Notes: generated by a model from the letters alone, not told the origin. A stretch of 64,000 bases of DNA from Pseudonocardiaceae bacterium (GCA_009379845.1 WHSZ01000010.1:47394-111393); one strand, 5' to 3'. Numbered from the stretch's first letter, positions 17,516 to 27,069 are shown. Numbers and translations are program-made.

Positions 17516-18490
17516 TTACCGGTCGAGCCAGCCTGCCGCTTCCACCGCCCAGTAGCTGAGGATCAGGTCCGCGCCCGCCCTTGTGATCGAGGTGAGTGCC
17601 TCCAGCACGGTGCGTTCCCGGTCCAGCCAGCCGTTGCGTGCCGCCGCCTCGATCATCGCGTACTCGCCGGATACCTGGTACGCGGCGACCGGCACGTTCG
17701 CGAGTTCGGCCACCGCACTCAGCACGTCCAAATAGGACAGGGCAGGCTTGACCATTACCGCGTCGGCGCCTTCCGCGAGGTCCAACTCCGTCTCGCGCAA
17801 CGCTTCCCGGACGTTGGCCGGGTTCTGCTGGTAGGTCTTGCGGTCGCCTTTCAGCTGCGAGTCGACGGCCTCCCTGAACGGGCCGTAGAAGGCGCTCGCG
17901 TATTTCGCCGAGTAGGCAAGGATGCCGGTATCGATGTGCCCTGCCTCGTCGAGCGCCTCGCGGATCACACCGACCTGCCCGTCCATCATGCCGCTCGGCC
18001 CGACCAGTTGCGCTCCCGATTCCGCCTGCACAACGGCCATCTCGGCGTACCGCGCGAGCGTGGCGTCGTTGTCCACCGCGCCGTCCTCGGTGAGCACGCC
18101 GCAATGCCCGTGGTCGGTGAACTCGTCGAGGCAGGTGTCCGCCATCAACACCGTCGCGTCACCCAGCTCGGTGTGCAGATCACGAAGCGCGACGTTGAGC
18201 ACGCCGTCGGGATCGGTACCGCCCGAGCCGACCGCGTCGCGCCGCGCCGGCACGCCGAACAGCATCAGCCCGCCGACCCCGGCCCGCACCGCGTCAACCG
18301 CGGCTTTGCGCAGGCTGTCCCTGGTGTGTTGCACGACGCCCGGCATGCTCTCGATCGGGCGCGGCTGCCGCGCGTCCTCGGCCACGAACATCGGCAAAAT
18401 CAGCTGAGCCGGCCGCACCGTGGTCTCGCTGACCAGCCGCCGCATCGCCGGCGTGGTCCGCAACCTGCGCGGCCGGTGGTTCGGGAACAT
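17516..18490 (-). CDS. hemB: delta-aminolevulinic acid dehydratase (porphobilinogen synthase)
   Basis: A 324-residue cytosolic enzyme that joins two ALA molecules into porphobilinogen. The two active-site lysines are in [14 protein letters not shown] (about 200) and [11 protein letters not shown] (about 250). The metal-site stretch is [15 protein letters not shown]: Cys, Asp, Cys in place of the all-Cys zinc triad or the all-Asp/Ala magnesium type. The ATG at 18490 has AGGAGG nine bases upstream; an earlier in-frame start would fall inside the palindromic repeat. It lies just after hemD in the same direction. Confidence 0.95.
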   Translation of the reverse strand: MFPNHRPRRLRTTPAMRRLVSETTVRPAQLILPMFVAEDARQPRPIESMPGVVQHTRDSLRKAAVDAVRAGVGGLMLFGVPARRDAVGSGGTDPDGVLNVALRDLHTELGDATVLMADTCLDEFTDHGHCGVLTEDGAVDNDATLARYAEMAVVQAESGAQLVGPSGMMDGQVGVIREALDEAGHIDTGILAYSAKYASAFYGPFREAVDSQLKGDRKTYQQNPANVREALRETELDLAEGADAVMVKPALSYLDVLSAVAELANVPVAAYQVSGEYAMIEAAARNGWLDRERTVLEALTSITRAGADLILSYWAVEAAGWLDR

Positions 18491-18512
18491 CGGAGCAAAC
18501 CTCCTGGACGGA

Positions 18513-18560
18513 GGTCGTGAGTCTTTTTGGGTGCTATAACCCCGAAAAAGACTCACGACC
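18513..18560. repeat. second palindromic repeat family, copy 1
   Basis: Arms of 16 bp (18513-18528 and 18545-18560, GGTCGTGAGTCTTTTT and its exact complement) flank a 16-base loop containing GGGTGCTATAACCCC. It lies between hemD and hemB, read in the same direction. The stem contains its own T and A tracts rather than being followed by one, so it is not a standard terminator. The core recurs at 33980-34026. Confidence 0.8.
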
Positions 18561-18562
18561 CG

Positions 18563-20092
18563 CTAGCGGCGGGCGCGTTTGGTCTTGCGTGGGGGCGGCA
18601 GCGCTCCTTCGGCGCGCAGCCGGGCTGCGTGCTCGGCCAGCGCGTCGACCAGCAGCGCGACCTGCGGCTGCTCCGGCTGCACGTCCACCCGCAGACCGAA
18701 CTCCCGCGCGGTTTCCGCGGTCTTCGGCCCGATGCACGCCACCAGCGTGCGCGCGTGCGGCTTCCCCGCGATACCAACGAGGTTGCGCACCGTCGACGCG
18801 GACGTGAAGCACACCGCGTCGAACCCGCCCGTCTTGATCATCTCGCGGGTCTCGGCTGGCGGCGGCGCCGCGCGCACCGTGCGGTACGCGGTCACGTCGT
18901 CGATCTCCCAGCCGCGCTCCCGCAGCCCCGCGGCCAGCGTCTCGGTGGCGATGTCCGCCCTCGGCAGCAGCACCCTGTCCACCGGGTCGAGGACATCGTC
19001 GTACGGCTGGAACTCGGCAAGCAGGCCCTCGCTCGACTGGTCCTCCTTCGGCACCAGCTCGGGGATGATGCCGAACGAGCGCACCTTCTCGGCCGTGGCC
19101 TCGCCGACGCACGCGATCTTCACGCCGGAGAACGCCCGCGCGTCCAGCCCGAACTCCTCGAACTTCTCCCACACCGCGCGCACCGCGTTGGTCGAGGTGA
19201 ACACCACCCACTGGTAACGGCCGTCCACCAGGCCCTTCACCGAGCGTTCCATCTGCGCCGGGCTGCGCGGTGGCTCCACCGAGATCGTCGGAACCTCGGA
19301 CGGGATGGCCCCGTGCCCGTGCAGCCGCTCACTCATCTCGAGCGCCTGGTCCTTGGTGCGCGGCACCAGCACCTTCCAGCCGTACAGCGCCCTTGACTCC
19401 CACCAGGACAGCTTGGCCCTGCTCGATACCGCGCTGCCCACCGTGACGACCAGCTGACCGGGCAGCTCCCCGGCGTCCTGGGACAGCGAGGCCAGCTTCG
19501 TCTCCAGGGTCCGCTGCCCGGTACCGGTGCCGTCCGAGGTGACCGCGACCGGCGTCTGCGCGGCGACCCCGTGCTCCACCAGCGCGGAGGCAGCCTCGGC
19601 GAGGTGGCTCGCGGTCGCGTGCAGCACCAGCGTTCCCGGCGTGGACGCCAGCCCCTGCCAGTCCACTTCGGACCGAACGTCGACCTCGGTGTGTACCGAG
19701 CCGAGCGCGACGCCCGCGTAGGCAGGCACCGCGGTCCCCGGCGACACGCCCGGCACCACATCGAAGATCGCGCTGGTGCGGGCGACGGCCTGCACCTCGG
19801 CGACGACGGCAGCTTGGATCAGTGGATCGCCTGCGACCAGCCGGACAACCAGCCGGCCGGCTTTCGCCTCGGCCGCGAGATCCTTCGCCACATCCCCAGG
19901 TTCCCCAACGGCGGGCCGCACCTCCGCCTCTTCAGCGGTCAGCGCGAGGGCGCCGGAAGGCACATCGGGGTCGGTGACCACCAATTCGGCCTTCCCGAGC
20001 AGCTCCTTCGCACGTACCGTCAGCAATCCGGCATCGCCGGGGCCCGAGCCCACGAAGGCGACGCGCCCAGTGGTCTTCCGTGCACGGGTCAT
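18563..20092 (-). CDS. hemD: uroporphyrinogen-III synthase fused to a divergent C-methyltransferase domain
   Basis: A 509-residue two-domain protein as in Rv0511. Residues 1-245 are a CobA/SUMT-type methyltransferase fold (FVGSGPGDAGLLTVRAKELL). Residues 255-500 are HemD (WKVLVPRTKDQ, VFTSTNAVRAVWE, ACVGEATAEKV, CFTSASTVRNL), which closes hydroxymethylbilane to uroporphyrinogen III. The SUMT part has LVAGDPLIQAAV where active enzymes have a KGGDPF-type loop, so methylation to precorrin-2 is doubtful. It is 15 bp after hemC. Confidence 0.92.
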   Translation of the reverse strand: MTRARKTTGRVAFVGSGPGDAGLLTVRAKELLGKAELVVTDPDVPSGALALTAEEAEVRPAVGEPGDVAKDLAAEAKAGRLVVRLVAGDPLIQAAVVAEVQAVARTSAIFDVVPGVSPGTAVPAYAGVALGSVHTEVDVRSEVDWQGLASTPGTLVLHATASHLAEAASALVEHGVAAQTPVAVTSDGTGTGQRTLETKLASLSQDAGELPGQLVVTVGSAVSSRAKLSWWESRALYGWKVLVPRTKDQALEMSERLHGHGAIPSEVPTISVEPPRSPAQMERSVKGLVDGRYQWVVFTSTNAVRAVWEKFEEFGLDARAFSGVKIACVGEATAEKVRSFGIIPELVPKEDQSSEGLLAEFQPYDDVLDPVDRVLLPRADIATETLAAGLRERGWEIDDVTAYRTVRAAPPPAETREMIKTGGFDAVCFTSASTVRNLVGIAGKPHARTLVACIGPKTAETAREFGLRVDVQPEQPQVALLVDALAEHAARLRAEGALPPPRKTKRARR

Positions 20093-20107
20093 TAACGCAC
20101 TTCCTAT

Positions 20108-21085
20108 TCAACTACGCCCGGGGCCGGACAGCGCTCCAGCCCCGAGATCGAGCAACTCGGCGGCAAGCGTGCGGCCGAGTTGCTCTGCTGCGGTCAGGTC
20201 ACCGGTGGCCGAAGCTCGCAGGACTTCCACGGAGCGCTCGGCTCCCGAGGGTCCCGTGAACTCCGCGGCGGCGACCCCACGAAGCGAAAGCCGTTGCACC
20301 ACTTGGGATTCACCGGACTCGTCTTCGATGAGGTCGTCCACCACATCGGCCAAAGCGCCAACGGGCGCGCTGCAGCCGGCTTCGAGCGCGGCCAGCATGG
20401 CGCGCTCAGCGGCAACGGCCGCCCGTGTGGCTTCGTCGTCCACTGTGGATCGAAGTAGGTGTTCGATGTCGACGTCGTCGACACGGCACTCCACCGCCAG
20501 CGCGCCCTGCGCGGGAGCAGGAAGCATCTGGATCGGGTCGAGCACCTCGGTGATCGCCTCGGACCGGTTGATGCGATCAAGACCGGCCTTGGCGAGCACC
20601 ACGGCATCCAACTCTCCGTCGGTGACCTTACGGATGCGGGTTTCCACATTTCCCCGCAGGCCACCGACGTTCAGCCCGAGCCCGAGCGCTTCCAGCTGGG
20701 TAGCGCGCCGGGGCGAGCCGGTGCCGACCGTGGAACCGGGCGGCAATTCGCCGAGTGTCAAGCCGTCCCGCGCGATCAGCGCATCACGCGGATCGGCACG
20801 AGTGGGAACGGCCGCGAGGGAGAAGCGGGTGTCGTGTGCGGTGGGCAAGTCCTTGTAGGAATGCACCGCGACATCCACTTCTCCGGAGGCGAGTGCCTCA
20901 CGCAGGGCGGAGGTGAACACGCCGACGCCGATCTCCGCGATCGGCGCGCTCGACCGGTCGCCGGGCGTGGAAACGGTGATGACCTCCACGTCCACGCCCG
21001 CGCTCTCCAGCTCGCGCACCACGTAATGGGCTTGTGCGAGAGCGAGCGTGCTACCCCGCGTACCAATCCTGATCGACCGACTCAC
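20108..21085 (-). CDS. hemC: porphobilinogen deaminase (hydroxymethylbilane synthase)
   Basis: A 325-residue enzyme that builds the linear tetrapyrrole from four porphobilinogens. Motifs: [15 protein letters not shown] (1-20), HSYKDLPT, the arginine-rich [11 protein letters not shown] and [10 protein letters not shown], and the cofactor-carrying cysteine in [11 protein letters not shown] (about 240). The start overlaps the hemA stop (ATGA), giving a tightly coupled rex-hemA-hemC-hemD run. Length is normal for the family. Confidence 0.96.
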   Translation of the reverse strand: MSRSIRIGTRGSTLALAQAHYVVRELESAGVDVEVITVSTPGDRSSAPIAEIGVGVFTSALREALASGEVDVAVHSYKDLPTAHDTRFSLAAVPTRADPRDALIARDGLTLGELPPGSTVGTGSPRRATQLEALGLGLNVGGLRGNVETRIRKVTDGELDAVVLAKAGLDRINRSEAITEVLDPIQMLPAPAQGALAVECRVDDVDIEHLLRSTVDDEATRAAVAAERAMLAALEAGCSAPVGALADVVDDLIEDESGESQVVQRLSLRGVAAAEFTGPSGAERSVEVLRASATGDLTAAEQLGRTLAAELLDLGAGALSGPGRS

Positions 21086-22419
21086 TCGTCGTCACCGTCC
21101 AATTCGGACTGCTCTGATTTCGGCGTGGTTTTCGGCGCGGAAATCGCGTTCGGCGCCTGCGGGTCGAGCCCGAACAGCTCGCGCAACGCATCCGCGTACT
21201 CGGCCCCACCCGATTCCGAAGCCAGCTGCTTCACCCGCACCGTTGGGGTGTGCAGCAGTTTGTCAACCACCCGTCGCACGGTGCGGGTCAGCTCGTCGCG
21301 CACCCCGTCGTCGAGTTCCGGCAGCCGCGAATCCAGCCGCAGCAGCTCGGTGTCCACGACCTCGGCGGCACGCTTGCGCAGCGCGGTCACCGTCGGGGTG
21401 ACGGCGGCCGAACGCTGGCCAGCAAGGTACGAGCGAACCTCGCCGGCCACGATCTCCTTTGCCAGCTCGGTATCCGGCACGGTGCCCCGCTCGCGCTGCC
21501 TGCGCTGCAGGGTGGCCAGGTCCACCAGCGACACCTCGGCGAGCTCGGCGACCCCGGATTCCACGTCGCGCGGCAGGCCGAGATCGCAGATCAGCAGCGG
21601 GCCACCCCGCCGTGCCGCCACGTCGTCGACCCGCAGCACAACGCCGGTTGCCCCGGTGCAGCACAGCACGATCTCCGCACCGGTCAGCTCGGTGCCGAGC
21701 CGGTCCAGCCCGATCGCGCGCGCCGCGACGCCGTGCTCTGCCAGCGAATCCGCGAGCCGCGCGCCGTTCGCCTCGGTCCGGTTGGCGACGGTCACCGAGC
21801 CGATCCCGGCCCTGCGCAGGTGCGCCGCGACCAGCCCGCCCATCGAACCGGCGCCGATGATCAACGCGTGCCGGCCGGCCAGCTCACCGAGCACCGCCTC
21901 GGCCTCGACGAGCGCCTCGGACACCACGGAGGCGCCGAGCCGGTCCAGCCCGGTCTCGCTGTGTACCCGCTTACCGACCCGCAGCGCCGTCTGCACCAGC
22001 TCGTGCAGGGTGCTGCCGAGCGTGCCGGCGTCGTCAGCCGCGCCGTACGCGGCGCGCACCTGGCCGAGGATCTGCGTCTCCCCGACCACCATCGAGTCCA
22101 GCCCGGCCGTGACCGAGAACAGGTGTTCGACGGCGGCCGCGTTGTAGTGCACGTAAAGGTGTTCGTAGAGCTTGGCAGGCTCCACGCCAGCGTGCCTGGC
22201 AAGCACCTCGGAGAGATCGGAAAGTCCGCCGTGGAACGCCTCAACCGCGGCGTAGACCTCGATCCGGTTACACGTGGAGATCAGCATCGCCTCGGACACG
22301 TGCTCGCGCCCCAGCAGCTCGCTGAGCACCTTGTCCACGTCGACGGTAGGTACCGCGGCGCGCTCGAGCATCCGCAGGTCCGCGGTGCGATGCGAGATGC
22401 CAATCGCCAGCACGCTCAT
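21082..22419 (-). CDS. hemA: glutamyl-tRNA reductase
   Basis: A 445-residue enzyme: reduces glutamyl-tRNA(Glu) to glutamate-1-semialdehyde, the first and controlling step of C5 tetrapyrrole synthesis. The catalytic cysteine is in STCNRIEVY (about 50), with GISHRTADL at the start, [12 protein letters not shown], the NADPH domain [15 protein letters not shown] (about 175-190) and [10 protein letters not shown]. The ATG at 22419 overlaps the rex stop (ATGA). The end (about 425-445) is a charged tail typical of actinobacterial HemA. Control by redox state is expected through Rex. Confidence 0.96.
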   Translation of the reverse strand: MSVLAIGISHRTADLRMLERAAVPTVDVDKVLSELLGREHVSEAMLISTCNRIEVYAAVEAFHGGLSDLSEVLARHAGVEPAKLYEHLYVHYNAAAVEHLFSVTAGLDSMVVGETQILGQVRAAYGAADDAGTLGSTLHELVQTALRVGKRVHSETGLDRLGASVVSEALVEAEAVLGELAGRHALIIGAGSMGGLVAAHLRRAGIGSVTVANRTEANGARLADSLAEHGVAARAIGLDRLGTELTGAEIVLCCTGATGVVLRVDDVAARRGGPLLICDLGLPRDVESGVAELAEVSLVDLATLQRRQRERGTVPDTELAKEIVAGEVRSYLAGQRSAAVTPTVTALRKRAAEVVDTELLRLDSRLPELDDGVRDELTRTVRRVVDKLLHTPTVRVKQLASESGGAEYADALRELFGLDPQAPNAISAPKTTPKSEQSELDGDDE

Positions 22420-23402
22420 CGGCCGATCACCACCTGGTCGACGCCTTCGACTTCGCCGTTCCCGGTGGGTTCCGCACCGTCCGCGTCGTCCACTCGCCTG
22501 GCCAGCTGGAAGGACAGGATCTGCAGTTCCACCGCGAGATCCACCTTGCGTACCTCGACGTGATCGGGTGCCTGGAGCACCACCGGGGCGAAGTTCAGGA
22601 TGCACTCGACGCCACCGGAAACCAAACGATCACACACCGCCTGTGCCGCGGCCGGCGGTGTGGCGATCACGCCGATGGACACTCCCCGCTCGGCGCACAC
22701 CAGCGGGATCTCGTCGATGTGGCTGACCGGGATGCCGCCGACCGGAACCCCCATCAGGTCCTCGTCCACGTCGAACAGCGCGGCGACCGGAAAACCACGG
22801 CCGGGGAACCCACCATAGTTTGCCAACGCGTGACCGAGGTTTCCGATTCCCACCACGGCCACGCTGTGCTTGCGGGTCAGGCCGAGGATCCGCTCGATCT
22901 GGCCGACCAGCACGTCGACCTCGTAGCCGACCCCGCGCGTGCCGTACGAGCCGATGTAAGAGAGGTCCTTGCGCAGCTTGGCCGAATTGACCCCGGCCGC
23001 GGTGGAGAGCTCCTCGCTGGACACCGTGCCGGCGCCCTGCTCGGCCATCGAGCTGAGCACCCGCAGGTACACCGCGAGCCTCGCGACAGCGGCCTCCGGG
23101 ATGGTTCGGGCCCGGTGCTCGTCAACGGCCGGCATCGGCGTCGTGACCTCGGCGGCGCTGGGCCGGTCATCACTGGGCCGGTCATCACTGCGCCGCTCGT
23201 CGCTGGGACTGCTGTCGACGGGCCCGCCGCCAGCCGGCCCGTCATCGAGCGGTGCTGCCGAGCCGGATGCTTCGGACTCGGGCGAAGCCGGCCCGCCGTG
23301 CCCGTCGGCAGCTGTCCCGTCGGCGGCCTTTCCGCGAGCACCGGGCTTGCCCCTGGCGACGGGGTTGGCTGATCTCCGACCAGCCCCACCACGTTGCGGC
23401 AC
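22416..23402 (-). CDS. rex: redox-sensing transcriptional repressor Rex
   Basis: A 328-residue protein. Residues 1-110 are an added, low-complexity Gly/Pro/Ser/Asp-rich region. Then comes the Rex winged helix (about 115-180: [48 protein letters not shown]) and a Rossmann NAD(H) domain ([19 protein letters not shown], about 195-213). NADH release lets Rex bind DNA; NADH buildup frees it. The GTG at 23402 has AAGGAG eight bases upstream. Typical Rex is about 210-260 residues, so the N-terminal extension is large. It heads the hem operon and probably controls itself through the operator at 23487. Confidence 0.94.
   Translation of the reverse strand: MPQRGGAGRRSANPVARGKPGARGKAADGTAADGHGGPASPESEASGSAAPLDDGPAGGGPVDSSPSDERRSDDRPSDDRPSAAEVTTPMPAVDEHRARTIPEAAVARLAVYLRVLSSMAEQGAGTVSSEELSTAAGVNSAKLRKDLSYIGSYGTRGVGYEVDVLVGQIERILGLTRKHSVAVVGIGNLGHALANYGGFPGRGFPVAALFDVDEDLMGVPVGGIPVSHIDEIPLVCAERGVSIGVIATPPAAAQAVCDRLVSGGVECILNFAPVVLQAPDHVEVRKVDLAVELQILSFQLARRVDDADGAEPTGNGEVEGVDQVVIGR
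23158..23202. repeat. 15-bp tandem repeat inside rex (three copies)
   Basis: Units at 23158-23172 and 23173-23187 are identical (CTGGGCCGGTCATCA), and 23188-23202 is a diverged third. Read on the minus strand they code SDDRP-type pentapeptides in the disordered Rex N-terminus. The length is a multiple of three, so copy changes keep the frame. Confidence 0.75.
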
Positions 23403-23486
23403 GCTTACTACTCCTTGGTTTCCGCTGTTGCGCAGATGCGGCCACGGATCCACGAGTCCCGTGACTTGCTGGACACACGGTAGCCA

Positions 23487-23506
23487 TTTGTGAATGCATG
23501 CACAAA
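23487..23506. promoter_or_regulatory. Rex operator (ROP) upstream of rex-hemACD
   Basis: TTTGTGAATGCATGCACAAA is an 18-of-20 palindrome and closely matches the Streptomyces Rex operator form TGTGAA(n)TTCACA. It lies 85 bp upstream of the rex start. On the minus strand TTGTGC inside the operator and TACCGT 17 bp further on make a plausible -35/-10 pair, so Rex binding would cover the promoter. The promoter boxes are inference; the operator match is strong. Confidence 0.8.
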
Positions 23507-23588
23507 GTGACGCTACGTGTAGGTAACCAGCCGCACATTGTCACCGGCTCCGGAAAGCTCGGCCTCGCGCGTCCACCTGCCTTGAAGC

Positions 23589-23606
23589 CTCGCCCCGTCG
23601 GGCGAG
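23589..23606. terminator. short GC-rich hairpin after the molybdopterin oxidoreductase gene
   Basis: CTCGCCC and GGGCGAG (7 bp each) around a four-base loop CGTC, twelve bases beyond the minus-strand stop at 23618. It would separate that gene from rex. There is no T-tract, so it is only a possible intrinsic terminator. Confidence 0.4.
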
Positions 23607-23617
23607 ACCCTCCCAGG

Positions 23618-25198
23618 TTAGCCGACGGTAAATGTCACCGAATGCCAGCCGGTGGCTCCGTCCGGGGCGGTGGGTGTGCGGCGACCGGTCTGCTGGTAAC
23701 CGGAGCTGTCCGTGGCGCGGCATTCCACCCGCCTGCGGCCGGGCTCAAGATCCATGGCGATCCGCCACATCCGCCATGTGTCCGTGCTCACGCCGGTGGA
23801 CAGCTCGGCCGGCAGCCAACGGCCGCCATCCACCCGCACCTCGACCTTGTCGATGCCGCGCGGTTGCGCCCACGCGATGCCGGACACCACAACGCGCCCT
23901 GCCGCCACCGTCGCGCCGTCGCCCGGCGCGTCGATCCGGGAAGCGGTCTTCACCGGCGCCTCGCGGGCCCAGCCACGGTCCAGCCAGTACGGTCGCTTCG
24001 CCTCCCAGGTGGTCAGCTCCATATCCACCACCCATTTCGTGGCGGAAAGGTATCCGTACAGCCCTGGCACCACCATCCGCGCCGGAAATCCGTGTTCCAC
24101 CGGCAGCGATTCGCCATTCATGCCGATCGCCAGCATCGCGCCGTCGTCCTCGTTGGTGAGTTTCGTCAGATCCGTGCCGGCGGTATAACCGTCCGTGCTG
24201 GTGGAGAACAACTGCTCGGCTCCATCCCGCACCCCGGCTTCCCGGAGCAATTCCGCGATCGGCACGCCGACGAAATTCGCGGTGGAAATGTACGGCCCGC
24301 CGACCTCGTTGGACACGCACACCATGGTGATCGTGCGTTCCCGCAATTCGCGGCTACGAACATCGTCGAAATTGAAGACCAGCTCGCGATCGACCATGCC
24401 GTGAACGCGCAGCCGCCAATCCTCGGCCGCGAGTTGCGGGACGACGAGTGCGGTGTCCACCCGGTAGAAATCCTTGCTCGGGGTGATGAAGCGCGGCGTG
24501 CCCTGGGCGGCGAAATCCGCGCCAGGCGGGATCGGTGGCGCCGGACTGGCCGGGGTGATCCGGCCGAGCGCGCGGCGCGAGCCGGTCGCATCGCTGCCGC
24601 CGGTCAGCAGCTGCCCGCCGGCGCCGAGCACGCCCGCGCCGAGGGCCACCCCGGTGGATGCGCGCAGGAAGGCGCGGCGGGGCAGCGCCTGGTCCGTCTC
24701 GGTGGCGCCCACGGCTACCACGCGTGCCAAGGCCAGCCGGTGCAGCCAGCGGAACACGCCGACGCCGACCAGCAGGCTCGTCGCGGGCGCCAGCACGGCG
24801 AGCTGCCCGACGTCCGGGCGGGTGAACACCGCGACGAGGCCGACGACCCCGAGCCCGACCGCCAGCAGCGTCCCCGGCAACGAGCCGCGCCGCGAGATCA
24901 GCCCGGCGAGCACCGCGACGAGCAGCAGCACGACGGCCATCCCGGCGAGCAGCACGAGCTTGTTGTCCTCGCCGAACGTCCGGATGGCGAATTCCTTCAG
25001 CCACTCGGGCGTGAGGTCGATCGCCGCGTTCCCGACGGCGAGGTACGGGGAGGCGCCCGACCCGACGAGCGCGGCGACCAGATGCCCTGCGGCCAGTGCC
25101 GCCGCCACCGCCAGCACGCCGACAAGCGCGGCGGTCCCGGCAGGCAGGGACGGCCGCGCAGGCACGTCGTTGGGGTCCTCGATAGCCGACCGTGTCAT
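23618..25198 (-). CDS. membrane-anchored molybdopterin (sulfite oxidase-family) oxidoreductase
   Basis: A 526-residue protein. The first 165 residues hold about four membrane helices. A Tat-like/anchor segment PRRAFLRASTGVALGAGVLGAGG follows (about 172-195). Residues 230-415 are the sulfite-oxidase molybdopterin domain with the Mo-binding cysteine in TMVCVSNEVGG (about 290), FVGVPIAELL and GFPARMVVPGLYGYLSAKW-like segments. Residues 420-526 are the immunoglobulin-like dimerisation domain (VVVSGIAWAQPRGIDKVEVRVDGG). The natural substrate of this subgroup is not known. ATG at 25198. It is between rex and a glutaredoxin-like gene. Confidence 0.85.
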   Translation of the reverse strand: MTRSAIEDPNDVPARPSLPAGTAALVGVLAVAAALAAGHLVAALVGSGASPYLAVGNAAIDLTPEWLKEFAIRTFGEDNKLVLLAGMAVVLLLVAVLAGLISRRGSLPGTLLAVGLGVVGLVAVFTRPDVGQLAVLAPATSLLVGVGVFRWLHRLALARVVAVGATETDQALPRRAFLRASTGVALGAGVLGAGGQLLTGGSDATGSRRALGRITPASPAPPIPPGADFAAQGTPRFITPSKDFYRVDTALVVPQLAAEDWRLRVHGMVDRELVFNFDDVRSRELRERTITMVCVSNEVGGPYISTANFVGVPIAELLREAGVRDGAEQLFSTSTDGYTAGTDLTKLTNEDDGAMLAIGMNGESLPVEHGFPARMVVPGLYGYLSATKWVVDMELTTWEAKRPYWLDRGWAREAPVKTASRIDAPGDGATVAAGRVVVSGIAWAQPRGIDKVEVRVDGGRWLPAELSTGVSTDTWRMWRIAMDLEPGRRRVECRATDSSGYQQTGRRTPTAPDGATGWHSVTFTVG

Positions 25199-25291
25199 AC
25201 CCCTATTCGACGCGCCGGTGGCAGGCGTTCGCATCCACTCGGCGGCAGACGTAAGAACTTGGTAGCAGTTTCGTGCCGCGCGAAGGGGGCC

Positions 25292-25534
25292 TCAGGCGCT
25301 CAGCGCCGCCCGGAAGCGGGCTTCCTCGACCTGCCAGTAGCCGTGCTCCACGCCGTCGATGAGGATCACCGGCACCCGGTCGCCGTACTCCGCGCGCAGC
25401 TCGTCCTCGCCGTCCACGTCCACGACCGACCACCGCACGCCCAGCTCGTCGCAGATCCGCCGGACGTCGTCCTCGGCGCGCACGCACGCCGGGCAGCCGT
25501 CCCTGGTCAGCACGGTCACCGCTCGTTCGACCAC
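25292..25534 (-). CDS. glutaredoxin-like protein (DUF836, Rv0508-like)
   Basis: An 80-residue thioredoxin-fold mini-protein: VTVLTRDGCPACVRAEDDV (redox CPAC at about 13-16), VVDVDGEDELRAEYGDRVPVILIDG (cis-Pro in RVPVI), and HGYWQVEE at the end. The GTG at 25534 overlaps the 3' end of the acyl-CoA ligase gene by 19 bp. Rv0508 sits beside hemA in mycobacteria; here the molybdopterin gene and rex come between. Probably a cytosolic thiol reductase; substrate unknown. Confidence 0.85.
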   Translation of the reverse strand: MVERAVTVLTRDGCPACVRAEDDVRRICDELGVRWSVVDVDGEDELRAEYGDRVPVILIDGVEHGYWQVEEARFRAALSA

Positions 25535-27069
25535 GGGCCAAGGGTATCGGCGCCCGCGCCGCGCAGCGCCACCCTGCGCAGCTTTCCGGTCGCGGAATAC
25601 GGCAGCCGCTCGGCGAATTCGATCACCTGGGGCACCTTGTAGCCGGGCAGCCATTCCGTGCAGCGCTCCCGCAGCTCGGCCGCGTCCAGCGTGACGCCCG
25701 ACTCTGGCACCACGACCGCCTTCACCCGCTCGCCGGTGCGCTCGTCCGGAACGCCGACGACGGCGGCCTCCGCCACGCCCTCGATGTCGCTGAGCACCAG
25801 CTCCACCTCGTGCGGGTAGACGTTGAACCCGTTCACGATGATCAGGTCTCCTGCCCGGTCGACCAGATGCAGGTCGCCGTCGGCGTCCAGGTAGCCCACG
25901 TCGCCGGTCTGGAACCACCCTTCGCCGTCCGGACCGTGCGTGCCGTTCGGCCAGTACCCGCTGAACAGGTTCGGTCCCCGAATCGCAACCCGGCCGGTGC
26001 CCGCGTCCTCGTCCTCCTCGTCGAGCGGCTGCCCGTCGACGTCGTTCAGCCGCAGCTGCACGCCGGGTAGCGCCCGGCCGACCGAGCCGGCCTTCGGTAC
26101 CCCGGACACCAGCGTCGAGGTCAACGCGGGGCCGGCCTCGGTCAGCCCGTACCCCTCGTACACGCTCAGCCCGGTCGCCCGCCGGATCGCGGTCAGCACC
26201 GAAGGGGAAAGCGGGGCGGCGCCGGAGGTCATCAGCCGCACCGTGGACAGCGCGTCGGCCAGCTCGTCGTCGGACCGCTCGGTGAAAGCCTGGTAGATCG
26301 CCGGCACCCCGACGATGGTGGTGATCCGGCGCTCCCGGCAGATCCGCAACGCGGCGTCCACGTCGAAACGGTCGAGCAGCACCGCGCTCGCGCCGGTCGC
26401 GGCCACCTGCAGCAGTCCCGGCCCGAGCCCGTAGGCGTGGAACACCGGCACGGCAAGCAGCACCCGGTCGGTCGCGTTGACCGGCGCGGGCCGCAGTGCA
26501 CCGCACTGCCGCACGTTGGCGAGCAGGGCGCGGTGCGACAGCATCACCCCGCGGGGCTTGCCGATCGGGCCGGATGTGTAGCTGAGCACCGCGATGTCCT
26601 CACCGCCGCCGACCGCCTCCAGTGCGGAGACGCCGCGCGCGGAGGGGTCGGGCGGCTCGAGCACGGTGGCCCCGCCGGCCTCCAGCTCGCCGGCGAGTTC
26701 CTGATCGGCGATCAGCAACCGGGCGCCACTGTCCGCGAGCAGCCGCCGCAGCTCGGCGTGCGGGGTGCGGGGAGAGACCGGCACCGCCATCGCACCGGCA
26801 CGCACCGTGGCGAACAGGCTGATGGCCAGCCGCAGCGAGGTGGGCAGTGCCTGCAACACCCGGTCCTCGCGGCGCACCCCCGCTTCGAGCAGCCGCTCGA
26901 CCTCGGCGTTCACCGCGGCGTTCAGGTCCGCCCAGGTCAACGACACATCCGCGGCGGCGTCGACCAGCGCGAGGCGGGTCGGTGGCTGCTCGGCCGCGGT
27001 GGCGACCAGACCAGCCAGATTCTCGGTATCCGCCACATCTTCCGTGGACGGCTGCGACGCAACGCTCAT
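25516..27069 (-). CDS. AMP-dependent acyl-CoA synthetase/ligase
   Basis: A 517-residue adenylate-forming enzyme: P-loop-like AVLSYTSGPIGKPRGVMLSHRAL (about 160-182), VFHAYGLGPG, the YEGYGLTEAGP motif (about 308-318), GWFQTGDVGYLDADGDLHLVDRAGD (about 375-400) and the C-terminal catalytic lysine in LPYSATGKLRR (about 497). It activates a carboxylate as acyl-AMP, then acyl-CoA. The specificity (medium/long fatty acid or other) cannot be told. The first P-loop has GPIGKPRG where STGTTG-like residues are usual. It diverges from the sigma factor gene. Confidence 0.88.
   Translation of the reverse strand: MSVASQPSTEDVADTENLAGLVATAAEQPPTRLALVDAAADVSLTWADLNAAVNAEVERLLEAGVRREDRVLQALPTSLRLAISLFATVRAGAMAVPVSPRTPHAELRRLLADSGARLLIADQELAGELEAGGATVLEPPDPSARGVSALEAVGGGEDIAVLSYTSGPIGKPRGVMLSHRALLANVRQCGALRPAPVNATDRVLLAVPVFHAYGLGPGLLQVAATGASAVLLDRFDVDAALRICRERRITTIVGVPAIYQAFTERSDDELADALSTVRLMTSGAAPLSPSVLTAIRRATGLSVYEGYGLTEAGPALTSTLVSGVPKAGSVGRALPGVQLRLNDVDGQPLDEEDEDAGTGRVAIRGPNLFSGYWPNGTHGPDGEGWFQTGDVGYLDADGDLHLVDRAGDLIIVNGFNVYPHEVELVLSDIEGVAEAAVVGVPDERTGERVKAVVVPESGVTLDAAELRERCTEWLPGYKVPQVIEFAERLPYSATGKLRRVALRGAGADTLGPWSNER

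Noticed and set aside
18491..18556. Longer hemB start inside the palindromic repeat
   Set aside because: The extra 22 residues come from repeat DNA and have no HemB similarity; ATG 18490 has AGGAGG upstream.
23487..23506. Promoter element only, without a regulator
   Set aside because: The 18/20 palindrome and its place before rex fit the established Rex operator, so a regulator site is the better reading.
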